DNA from: JBIOYL01 sp044870185
Lineage (GTDB): Bacteria > Actinomycetota > CALGFH01
Direction of reading: 5' to 3'
DNA length: 25,427 nucleotides
NCBI GenBank assembly: GCA_044870185.1
Contig: JBIOYL010000360.1
Span: 1 to 25,427, forward strand
The notes under the pieces were generated by a model that was not told the DNA's origin, did not search any database, and saw only the letters and a program-made list of their open reading frames with translations. This document shows, piece by piece, positions 15,589 to 22,471 of this stretch (positions within the stretch are counted from its first letter, which is position 1; the number at the start of each line of letters is the position of its first letter). The position numbers were made by a program, and so were the translations under genes.

Positions 15589-15882
15589 TCAGCCGTCCTC
15601 CGGTCCGAACATGGTGACATGGGCGTCGAGCAGCTCGATGCCCGGGTGGTGCTCGACCTCCCGCTCGGCGGCGACCAGCACCCGGCGGGCGTGGAATCCT
15701 TCCTCGGCCACGGCCGCCACGGCCAGCGTCGCCCGCTGGCGGAGATCCTGGTGGTCGACCTCGGCCACCGAGCAGTTGAGCCGGCGCAGGTCGGCGGTCA
15801 GCCGCTTCACGACCGACCGCTTGTCCTTGAGCGACATCGCGTCCGGCAATCGGAGATCGAGGCGCAGAAGAGCTACGAACAT
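15589..15882 (-). CDS. DUF503 family protein (YlxP-like)
   Basis: This small cytoplasmic protein of 97 residues belongs to the DUF503/YlxP family, commonly found between infB and rbfA. The conserved N-terminus is seen in LRLDLRLPDAMSLKDKRSVVKRL. Relatives have been linked to ribosome maturation, but the precise role here is not known. The ATG at 15882 lacks a clear free Shine-Dalgarno sequence: a short GC-rich hairpin sits 6 nt upstream and contains the only purine-rich stretch (GAAGGG). Confidence 0.92.
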   Translation of the reverse strand: MFVALLRLDLRLPDAMSLKDKRSVVKRLTADLRRLNCSVAEVDHQDLRQRATLAVAAVAEEGFHARRVLVAAEREVEHHPGIELLDAHVTMFGPEDG

Positions 15883-15888
15883 CGTTGC

Positions 15889-15903
15889 GGGCCCTTCGGG
15901 CCC
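15889..15903 (-). promoter_or_regulatory. Hairpin immediately upstream of the DUF503 start codon
   Basis: GGGCCC-GAA-GGGCCC forms a 6-bp stem with a 3-nt loop, 6 nt before the ATG. It overlaps the only possible ribosome binding sequence. It could modulate translation or mark partial termination after infB. Confidence 0.4.
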
Positions 15904-15951
15904 ATCATCGGGCAGGGGATCCTTTGTGGTGCCCTGGCCGCGCCGAGCGCA

Positions 15952-18759
15952 TCACCGTGGCACCTCCACCATCTCGAAGGCTTCGATCTGGTCGCCTTCG
16001 TGGATGTCCTGGAAGTTCTCCAGGCCGATGCCGCACTCGTATCCGGTCGCCACCGTACGGGCATCCTCCTTGAAGCGGCGCAACGACTCGATCCGCCCCT
16101 CGTAGACGACGACGCCGTCGCGGACCAGACGAGCCCGAGCCCCGCGGACGATCTCGCCGCCGGTGACGTAGGACCCGGCCACCACGCCGACCCGCGGCAC
16201 CCGGAACAGGGCCCGGACCTCGGCGGTACCGAGGCTGCGCTCGGCGTACTCGGGTGCGAGCAGGCCCCGCAGCGCCTTCTCGATGTCCTCGACCACCTGG
16301 TAGATGACCGAGTACAGGCGGATGTCGACGCCCTCGCGCACGGCCAGGTCGCGGGCGGCCGGCGTGGGCCGCACCGAGAAGCCGATGATGATCGCTCCCG
16401 CCGCGGCGGCCAGCGTCACGTCGTTCTCGGTGATGGCGCCGGCGCCCTTGTGCAGGACGCGCAGGCGGACGTCGCGGACGTCGAGCTTGCTGAGGGCGTC
16501 GTCGATGGCCTCGACCGAGCCCATCACGTCGGCCTTGATCACCAGCGGCAGCTCCTGCAGCTCGCCCTCGCGGATCCTGGCGTACAGGTCCTCCAGGCGC
16601 GGCGCCCGGGTCGAGGCGATCTCGGCCTGGCGCTGGCGCGCCTCCCGGGTGTGGACGATCGCGCGCGCCACCCGCTCGTCGGCGACCGACCGAAGCTCGT
16701 CGCCCGCCTGGGGCGGGACCGACAGGCCGAGGACCTGCACGGGCTGGGCGGGGACGGCCGCGGTGACCTCCCGCCCGTTCTCGTCGAACATCGCCCGCAC
16801 GCGGCCGTAGGCCATGCCGGCGACGACGGCGTCGCCGACGTGCAGCGTCCCGCGGCGCACCAGCGCGGTGGCCACCGGTCCGCGGCCCCGGTCGAGGTGG
16901 GCCTCGATGATCGTGCCCTGTGCACGACGGTTCGGGTTCGCCTTCAGGTTGAGCTCGACGTCGGCGACCAGCAGGATCGCCTCGACCAGCTCGTCCAGCC
17001 CCTGCCCGGTCTTGGCCGACACGTCCACGAACTGCGTCTTGCCGCCGTACTCCTCGGCGACCAGGTCGTACTCGGTGAGCTGCTGGCGCACCCGGGTCGG
17101 GTTGGCCTCGGGCTTGTCGATCTTGTTCACCGCCACGACGATCGGCACCCCGGCCGCCTTGGCGTGGTTGATCGCCTCCACCGTCTGCGGCATCACGCCG
17201 TCGTCGGCCGCCACGACCAGCACGGCGATGTCGGTCACGGCCGCGCCGCGGGCCCGCATGGCGGTGAACGCCTCGTGGCCCGGCGTGTCGATGAAGGTGA
17301 CGAGCCGCCCGTCGGCGCCGGCGCGCACCTGGTAGGCGCCGATGTGCTGGGTGATGCCGCCCGCCTCGCCGGCGACGACGTCGGTGTGGCGGATGGCGTC
17401 CAGCAGCTTCGTCTTGCCATGGTCGACGTGGCCCATCACGGTGACCACCGGCGGTCGCGGCTGCAGGTCCTCGTCGCGGTCCGGCCGCGTGTCCTCCCAG
17501 CCCTCGATCTCCTGGAGCACGTCGGCCTCGCTCGGGTCCACGATCTCGACCCGCGCGCCGATCTCCTCGCCGAGCAGCATGACGGCGTCGTCGGACATCG
17601 ACTGGGTCGCGGTGAGCATCTCTCCCATCTGCATGAGGATGCGGATGAGGTCACCGGCCGGGCGGCCGAGACGGTCGGCCAGCTCCTGCACGGTCACGCC
17701 TCGCGGCACCCGCATGACGCCGCCTTCGACCGAGATATCCGGTACTGACGCGTCGATGCGTGGGGCTCCTTGCGCCTCGAACTCCTCCCGCCGCCGGCCA
17801 CCCTTGCGCTTCTTGGGCCGCGGGCCGCGGAAGTTGAAGCCGCGGCCGCCGGCAGGTCCGCCGCGGCCGCCGGCGGGAGCGCCACGGCCGCCGACAGGGC
17901 CGGCGGGACCGCCACCGGGACGGCCGCCGACAGGGCCGGCGGGACCACCGCCGGGACGGCCGCCGGCGGGACGCCCGCCCAGGCCGGGACGAGCGGCACC
18001 GCCGCCGGCGCCACCCGGACGGCCCGTACCAGCGCCGGGACCGCCGGGCCGGCCGACGCCGGGGGCGCCCGGACGGCCACCCGGGGCGCCCGCACGGCCG
18101 CCTGGAGCCGCGGGACGGCCGCCCGCGCCCGGCTGGCCCGGACGCGGGCCCACACCGGGCTGCCCGGGCCGAGGCGCGCCGGGACGGCCGGCACCGGGGG
18201 CTGGCCGAGCGCCCGGCGTCGGCCGGCCCTGCGCGCCCGGCGGCAGCGGCCGCACCCCCGGCGGCAGCGGGCGCACCCCCGGCGGCAACGGCCGGCCCTG
18301 CCCGCCCGGCGGCAGCGGCCGCACCCCCGGCGGCAGCGGCCGCACCCCCGGCGGCAACGGCCGGCCCTGCCCACCCTGGCCAGGACGAGCACCAGGCTGG
18401 CCAGGACGGGTGCCCCGCTGCCCGGCCTGGGGGGCCGGCTGACCAGGACGAGTGGCCCGCTGCCCAGCCTGGGCGGCCGGCTGGCCAGCCTGGGCGCCCG
18501 GCTGGTCCGTCCGGGCGGCCGGCTGGCCGGGACGCTGCCCGCCCGCGGGGGCACCCTCGGGGCGGGCAGCGCCGCCGGCCGGACGCTGCCCCGCGCGACC
18601 GCCGCCACGCATGCTGGAACGCACGCGCTCCGCCACCTCGGGCGTCACCGTGGACGAATGGCTCTTGACCTCCACGCCCATGCCGGCCAGCTTGGCGAGG
18701 AGGTCCTTGTTTGGGACCCCGAGCTCCTTGGCGAGCTCATAGACGCGCGGGTTGCTCAA
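15952..18759 (-). CDS. infB: Translation initiation factor IF-2
   Basis: IF-2 is the GTPase that brings initiator tRNA to the 30S subunit and promotes subunit joining. The protein has 935 residues. An N-terminal IF2_N domain (NPRVYELAKELGVPNKDLLA) is followed by a long Pro/Gly/Arg/Ala-rich linker to about residue 320. A second IF2_N-like domain (VTVQELADRLGRPAGDLIRI) precedes the GTPase core: G1 GHVDHGKT near 443, G3 DTPGHEAF near 490, G4 NKID near 544. Domains II to IV complete it. The start is a TTG at 18759, overlapping the ylxR stop (TTGA); no in-frame ATG or GTG gives the conserved N-terminus. GAGGAAGTGAG precedes it. The linker is built from in-frame DNA repeats. Confidence 0.98.
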   Translation of the reverse strand: MSNPRVYELAKELGVPNKDLLAKLAGMGVEVKSHSSTVTPEVAERVRSSMRGGGRAGQRPAGGAARPEGAPAGGQRPGQPAARTDQPGAQAGQPAAQAGQRATRPGQPAPQAGQRGTRPGQPGARPGQGGQGRPLPPGVRPLPPGVRPLPPGGQGRPLPPGVRPLPPGVRPLPPGAQGRPTPGARPAPGAGRPGAPRPGQPGVGPRPGQPGAGGRPAAPGGRAGAPGGRPGAPGVGRPGGPGAGTGRPGGAGGGAARPGLGGRPAGGRPGGGPAGPVGGRPGGGPAGPVGGRGAPAGGRGGPAGGRGFNFRGPRPKKRKGGRRREEFEAQGAPRIDASVPDISVEGGVMRVPRGVTVQELADRLGRPAGDLIRILMQMGEMLTATQSMSDDAVMLLGEEIGARVEIVDPSEADVLQEIEGWEDTRPDRDEDLQPRPPVVTVMGHVDHGKTKLLDAIRHTDVVAGEAGGITQHIGAYQVRAGADGRLVTFIDTPGHEAFTAMRARGAAVTDIAVLVVAADDGVMPQTVEAINHAKAAGVPIVVAVNKIDKPEANPTRVRQQLTEYDLVAEEYGGKTQFVDVSAKTGQGLDELVEAILLVADVELNLKANPNRRAQGTIIEAHLDRGRGPVATALVRRGTLHVGDAVVAGMAYGRVRAMFDENGREVTAAVPAQPVQVLGLSVPPQAGDELRSVADERVARAIVHTREARQRQAEIASTRAPRLEDLYARIREGELQELPLVIKADVMGSVEAIDDALSKLDVRDVRLRVLHKGAGAITENDVTLAAAAGAIIIGFSVRPTPAARDLAVREGVDIRLYSVIYQVVEDIEKALRGLLAPEYAERSLGTAEVRALFRVPRVGVVAGSYVTGGEIVRGARARLVRDGVVVYEGRIESLRRFKEDARTVATGYECGIGLENFQDIHEGDQIEAFEMVEVPR
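17884..17955. repeat. Two tandem 36-bp repeats in the infB linker
   Basis: Units at 17884-17919 and 17920-17955 are nearly identical, and a partial third follows. They encode a 12-residue unit, GGRPGGGPAGPV. The repeat keeps the frame, so it changes linker length only. Confidence 0.75.
18235..18372. repeat. Two tandem 69-bp repeats in the infB linker
   Basis: Units at 18235-18303 and 18304-18372 differ at a few positions. Each encodes a 23-residue block with three PLPPG motifs, so a shorter 21-bp periodicity is nested inside. This looks like recent in-frame duplication in the IF-2 linker. Confidence 0.8.
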
Positions 18760-19127
18760 GCAGTTCTCACTTCCTCTTCGATCATGCGACCTGGCTGATG
18801 GCGAGCCTCGTCGGCCGCGGGACCCGGTCCCGACTCCTTCGGGCCGGGCGCCGAGCTCACCGCCGTGCGCACGTCCTCGAGCACGGCCTCGATCTCGGCG
18901 GGGCTGCCCGCCTTCAACGAACGCTCAAGGCTATGCCGCCGACGCGCCGCCGCCAAGCACTCCGGCCGCCCGCACAGGTAGGCGCCGCGCCCCGGCGCCT
19001 TGCCCGTCGGGTCGTACCGCACGACGCCATCGGGCGAGCGCACGATCCGGTGCAGCGTGCGCTTGCTCATGTTGGAGCGGCACACCACGCAGGTGCGCTG
19101 CGGCTCTTTCTTCAACGACATCACCAT
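18756..19127 (-). CDS. ylxR: YlxR family RNA-binding protein
   Basis: YlxR is a small protein usually encoded between nusA and infB; relatives bind RNA or act as nucleoid-associated regulators. The protein has 123 residues. The conserved core is PQRTCVVCRSNMSKRTLHRI followed by GRGAYLCGRPEC, giving a four-cysteine pattern. The C-terminal 45 residues are a variable charged tail. The ATG at 19127 is favoured because AGGGA lies 9 nt upstream; an ATG two codons later is possible. The stop overlaps the infB TTG, and the gene starts 12 nt after nusA. Confidence 0.95.
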   Translation of the reverse strand: MVMSLKKEPQRTCVVCRSNMSKRTLHRIVRSPDGVVRYDPTGKAPGRGAYLCGRPECLAAARRRHSLERSLKAGSPAEIEAVLEDVRTAVSSAPGPKESGPGPAADEARHQPGRMIEEEVRTA

Positions 19128-19139
19128 CGTGGTTGTTCC

Positions 19140-20219
19140 CTACCTCCGTGGCCCGGCGGTACCGGGGGCGCCATGCCCATGCTGGACGCCCACCCGGGCG
19201 CCGCCCGGGCGGCCGCCGCCGGCGGCCGGCTCGTAGACCCGCTCCGAGCGGCGCTCGGACGCCTGGCTCTCGCTCGAGATGTCGATCCGCCAGCCGGTGA
19301 GGCGGGCGGCCAGGCGAGCGTTCTGCCCCTCTTTGCCGATCGCGAGCGACAGCTGGTAGTCGGGCACGACCACGTGGGCGGTGCGCTCGGCCTCGTCGAT
19401 GTGGACCTCCTTGACCTTGGCGGGCGACAGCGCCTCGGCCACGAACCGGGCCGGGTCGTCGGAGTGCAGGACGATGTCGATCTTCTCGCCGCGCAGCTCG
19501 TTGACGACCATACGCACCCGCGATCCGCGGGCGCCCACACAGGCACCCTTCGGGTCGACCCCGGGCTCGTTGGAGCGCACCGCGATCTTCGTCCGGTGCC
19601 CCGGCTCACGCGCGATGTTGGTGATCTCGACGATGCCCTCGGCGATCTCGGGCACCTCGAGCTCGAACAGCCGTTTGACGAGGTTCGGGTGGGTGCGCGA
19701 CACGACCACCCGCAGGCCCCGGGCCGAGCGGATCACGTCGGTGACGTACACCTTGAGCCGGTCGTTGTGCTGGTAGTGCTCGGTCGGCACCTGCTCGGAG
19801 TGGGGCAGGTCCGCCTCGACCTTGTCGAGGTTCACGGAGATGTGGCGCGGGTCGCGCTGCTGCACGATGCCGGTCACGATGTCGCCCACGCGGCCCTCGT
19901 ACTCGCCGAAGGTCACGTCGCGCTCGGCCTCGCGCAGACGCTGCACGATCACCTGCTTGGCCGTGACCGCCGCGATGCGGCCGAAGTCGGACGGGGTGTC
20001 CTCCCACTCACGGACGACGTTCTCGTCCTCGTCCAGCTCTTGGGCGTAGACGGTCACCTCGCCGGTGTCGCGGTCGACGACGACCCGTGCGTCATCGGGC
20101 GCGTTGGGCTGCCGCTTGTAGGCGGCGGCCAACGCGCTCTCGAGCGCGCTGATCACCGTGTCGAGCGCGATACCCTTCTCGCGCTCCAGGTAGCGGAGCT
20201 CGTCGATCGGGATGTTCAC
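19140..20219 (-). CDS. nusA: Transcription termination/antitermination factor NusA
   Basis: NusA binds RNA polymerase and nascent RNA, affecting pausing, termination and rRNA antitermination. The length of 359 residues fits the actinobacterial form without the C-terminal acidic repeats. The order is an N-terminal polymerase-binding domain (1-100), S1 (about 108-178, GRVGDIVTGIVQQRD), KH1 (about 200-265, GACVGARGSRVRMVVNEL) and KH2 (about 275-325, LAIGKEGQNARLAARLTGW). The last 35 residues form a Gly/Arg-rich tail. The GTG at 20219 has AGAGGA 8 nt upstream. The gene lies 55 nt after rimP in the conserved operon order, where NusA often regulates its own operon. Confidence 0.98.
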   Translation of the reverse strand: MNIPIDELRYLEREKGIALDTVISALESALAAAYKRQPNAPDDARVVVDRDTGEVTVYAQELDEDENVVREWEDTPSDFGRIAAVTAKQVIVQRLREAERDVTFGEYEGRVGDIVTGIVQQRDPRHISVNLDKVEADLPHSEQVPTEHYQHNDRLKVYVTDVIRSARGLRVVVSRTHPNLVKRLFELEVPEIAEGIVEITNIAREPGHRTKIAVRSNEPGVDPKGACVGARGSRVRMVVNELRGEKIDIVLHSDDPARFVAEALSPAKVKEVHIDEAERTAHVVVPDYQLSLAIGKEGQNARLAARLTGWRIDISSESQASERRSERVYEPAAGGGRPGGARVGVQHGHGAPGTAGPRR

Positions 20220-20274
20220 GTCGCCGTCCTCTCGTTGCCGGTACGGATGGTCGCAAGGTCCGTCTGGCTGCCTC

Positions 20275-20721
20275 TCACCACGGCAACACCACCTTTCCCC
20301 GGACCACCTCGGACAGGGGAATGCGCACCTTGGCGCCGTCCACCTCCAACGTGACGGCCTGGTCGTCGACTCCCACGACGACCCCCTGGACGGAGGCGGC
20401 GCCGGCGGCCCTGGTGATGCGGACCTCGTGGCCGGCCTGCCGGCGGAAGTCCCGCCCGCTGTGCAGCGGCCGGTCGAGCCCCGGCGTGGTCACCTCGAGG
20501 ACGTAGCTGCCCGAGATCGGGTCGTCATCGTCGAGCGCGTGGGACAGTGCCTTCGATACCTGCTCGACGACATCGGCTTCCACCGGCTGGTCGGCGTCCA
20601 GCACGACACTGAGCACCCGCGACCGCCCCTGGCCACGGAGCCGGAGCTCGAGGACCTCGACGCCATGGCCGGCTGCCACCCGTTCGGCCAGTTCCTGGAC
20701 ACGCAAAGGAAGCGTCGCCAC
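20275..20721 (-). CDS. rimP: Ribosome maturation factor RimP
   Basis: RimP assists 30S subunit assembly. The protein has 148 residues, in the usual range. The conserved core is SYVLEVTTPGLDRPLHSGRDFRR, preceded by ISGSYVLE and a DDDPI turn. The C-terminal Sm-like domain includes VTLEVDGAKVRIPLSEVVRGKVV. The frame is open far upstream, but the GTG at 20721 is preferred: GGAGG at 20731-20735 lies 9 nt before it and the product then has the family's length. It is the first gene of the nusA-infB operon here. Confidence 0.95.
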   Translation of the reverse strand: MATLPLRVQELAERVAAGHGVEVLELRLRGQGRSRVLSVVLDADQPVEADVVEQVSKALSHALDDDDPISGSYVLEVTTPGLDRPLHSGRDFRRQAGHEVRITRAAGAASVQGVVVGVDDQAVTLEVDGAKVRIPLSEVVRGKVVLPW

Positions 20722-20820
20722 GATCGCGTACCTCCCTGTCGTGTCCCGTGTTCCTGCGTTGCCCTCTCGGTAGCGGCAGCCGTCCCATCGCACCGGCGCG
20801 TGGCGGACCCTGACACGCAA

Positions 20821-20842
20821 GAAGTGGGCCAACGCCCACTTC
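20821..20842 (-). promoter_or_regulatory. Perfect 9-bp hairpin in the rimP-nusA leader
   Basis: GAAGTGGGC (20821-20829) and GCCCACTTC (20834-20842) pair perfectly around a 4-nt loop. In the minus-strand transcript the stem is followed by TTGCGTG, too short a U-run for a strong terminator. It lies about 100 nt before the rimP start, between the predicted promoter and the ribosome binding site, so an attenuator or NusA-responsive element is plausible. Confidence 0.6.
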
Positions 20843-20920
20843 GTCAGCACCTGGTCCCGCCCTGGACCCGGCCGCATGCGCGGGATGGGCACCGGGGCGT
20901 GCCACACGTCAACATCATGG

Positions 20921-20950
20921 ACGATAGCACTCCGGTTCGCCTCCCGGCAA
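20921..20950 (-). promoter_or_regulatory. Candidate promoter of the rimP-nusA-infB operon
   Basis: On the minus strand TTGCCG (20950-20945) and TATCGT (20926-20921) are separated by 18 nt. The start site would fall near 20914, giving a leader of about 190 nt that includes the 9-bp hairpin. Confidence 0.5.
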
Positions 20951-20996
20951 CAGCGCAAGGCCGCTGGCCTGCGCGTTTGGTGGACGCTGCGGCGGA

Positions 20997-21021
20997 CCGG
21001 CGGCTGGTTCGAGACCGCCGG
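20997..21021 (-). terminator. Hairpin after the type VII secretion genes
   Basis: CCGGCGG and CCGCCGG form a perfect 7-bp stem around an 11-nt loop, 5 nt after the stop of the UBL-MinD gene. There is no U-tract, which is common for actinobacterial terminators. It would separate that operon from rimP. Confidence 0.45.
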
Positions 21022-21026
21022 CGCCA

Positions 21027-22460
21027 TCACGACAGGGCGGCAGAGGGCGGCCAGGTCAGACCGAGCGCCGGCCAGTCGGCCACCAGCAGCGCGGCGGTCT
21101 CGCGCATGGAGCGCCGCCAGCCCGCCGGCCAGCAGCCGGGCTCCACGGCGGCCGCCGGGCGGGCGGCGAACGCCTCGTCCGGCGGCAGCGCCACGATGCC
21201 GCGCGCCGTCACCTGCTCGGCGATCGGTGTGAGGTCGATCCGGCGCCCCGCCCTGATCCGGCGGGCCGCCCCGATCCGGCGGGCCGCCCGATTGCAGACC
21301 ACGACGGACGGCCACTCGGAGGCGACGAGCCACCCCGCGCCGCAGAGACCGGCTCCCGCGGCCCGGGCCGCCCCAGCCGCCGGGATCACACCCGCCGCGG
21401 GGATCACACCCGCCGCCGGGACCGCCCCGGCCGCCAGGACCGCCCCACCTGGGACCTCGTTCGGGGGACCAGCAGCGGTCACCAGCACGAGCTGGTCGGC
21501 GACCGCCCGGGCGGCTCGGGTCGGCGGGCTGGCCGGGTCCGAGCCGCAGTCGAGCACCACGGTCGTTGCCTGACGGGCCAGTCCCTGGACGATGCTCACC
21601 CAGGTCTGCGCGGGCAGGTGGGTGCCAGGCCGGCCGGGCACGACGGCGAGCGGGCCGGCCCAGGCCAGCGCGCCGCGCAGGTCGGCCCGGCCGAACGCGG
21701 GATGCTCGAGCAGCCAGGGCAGGTCGTCGGCCAGGATGTGGTGGCCGGGGGCGAGCAGCTCGCCGAGGCCGGCCGGGCCCGGATGGGCGTCGACGGCGAC
21801 CACGCGGCCAGGCCGCACGGTGGCGAGCAGGCCGGCCAGCAGGGCGGCCACGGTCGTCGCACCCCGGCCCGGGGCGTCGGACAGCACCGCGACGACGGCG
21901 CAGCGGCGCAACCGGGGGGCGGCGATCATGGCGTCCAGCCCCAGCCGCGCCTCGTACCCGCCCGCCCGCCAGGTGGCCCGGATCCGCAGGGCCGGCCCAC
22001 CGCCGCCGCGTGCGGCCGCCGCACCCGGCGCCCGCCAGATCCTCGCCACCGTCGGAACAGCCCCCGGCAGGCCGGGCGCTCCCCCCGGCGGGCAGGGCGG
22101 CTGTCCCGGCAGGCCGGGTACCTTCCCCGGCAGGCAGGGCGGCCCACGATCCTCCGGTGGCTGCAGGCCGGCGCCCACCAGGGCAGGCCGGTCGCCGACG
22201 ACCGGGTCGGCGTCGACCAGGGTGAGCACGGCACCGTCACCCACCCCGCAGTCGGACAGCGAGCGGCCATCCGGGAGTGGGAGGCCCCCGGCCGGCGCGA
22301 TCGCCCAGCGCCGCGACGGCCGGTTCGCCTCGCCCGGCCCGAGCACCGCCTCGACGACGAGGGGGATGAGCTCTCCGACCGGCAGGCGGGCGGGGACGGC
22401 CAAGTCGGTCCGCCGCCCCGCCGCGACGATGGTGAGCAGCAGCACGCCGGCAGCCTCCAC
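21027..22460 (-). CDS. EsaB/YukD ubiquitin-like domain fused to a MinD-like ATPase domain, type VII secretion-associated
   Basis: The protein has 477 residues from the GTG at 22460, with GGAGG 7 nt upstream. Residues 1-84 resemble the ubiquitin-like domain of EccD/YukD: VAAGRRTDLAVPARLPVGEL, then WAIAPAGGLPL and LSDCGVGDGAVLTL. A Gly/Pro-rich, collagen-like linker (about 100-155) follows, with two cysteines. Residues about 185-360 have a MinD/ParA fold: VVAVDAHPG (switch-like) and VVLDCGSDP (Walker B-like). The P-loop at 194-203 reads SDAPGRGATT, where MinD proteins have a KGGVGKTT-type loop, so both lysines are lost. It starts 11 nt after the EccC gene, so they are probably one operon. There are no membrane helices, unlike EccD. 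A regulatory or assembly role is inference. Confidence 0.75.
   Translation of the reverse strand: MEAAGVLLLTIVAAGRRTDLAVPARLPVGELIPLVVEAVLGPGEANRPSRRWAIAPAGGLPLPDGRSLSDCGVGDGAVLTLVDADPVVGDRPALVGAGLQPPEDRGPPCLPGKVPGLPGQPPCPPGGAPGLPGAVPTVARIWRAPGAAAARGGGGPALRIRATWRAGGYEARLGLDAMIAAPRLRRCAVVAVLSDAPGRGATTVAALLAGLLATVRPGRVVAVDAHPGPAGLGELLAPGHHILADDLPWLLEHPAFGRADLRGALAWAGPLAVVPGRPGTHLPAQTWVSIVQGLARQATTVVLDCGSDPASPPTRAARAVADQLVLVTAAGPPNEVPGGAVLAAGAVPAAGVIPAAGVIPAAGAARAAGAGLCGAGWLVASEWPSVVVCNRAARRIGAARRIRAGRRIDLTPIAEQVTARGIVALPPDEAFAARPAAAVEPGCWPAGWRRSMRETAALLVADWPALGLTWPPSAALS
21376..21447. repeat. Four tandem 18-bp units in the UBL-MinD gene
   Basis: Units at 21376, 21394, 21412 and 21430 share the pattern GCCGCCGGGATCACACCC; the last two have diverged. 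They encode a PAAGVI-type hexapeptide repeat on the minus strand, inserted in the C-terminal part of the MinD-like domain, so the loop length probably varies between strains. Confidence 0.7.
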
Positions 22461-22471
22461 CGTCCAGCCTC

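Noticed and set aside
15199..17748. 849-codon plus-strand open frame opposite rbfA, DUF503 and infB
   Set aside because: It mirrors conserved genes on the minus strand, has a His/Asp/Gly-rich composition typical of antisense frames, and has no start signal.
18235..18372. Regular repeats resembling a CRISPR array
   Set aside because: The units are contiguous with no unique spacers, keep the infB frame and encode PLPPG motifs, so they are coding repeats.
20722..21333. Longer RimP starting far upstream
   Set aside because: The added sequence runs through the promoter, hairpin and the end of the UBL-MinD gene; the GTG at 20721 has GGAGG at proper spacing.
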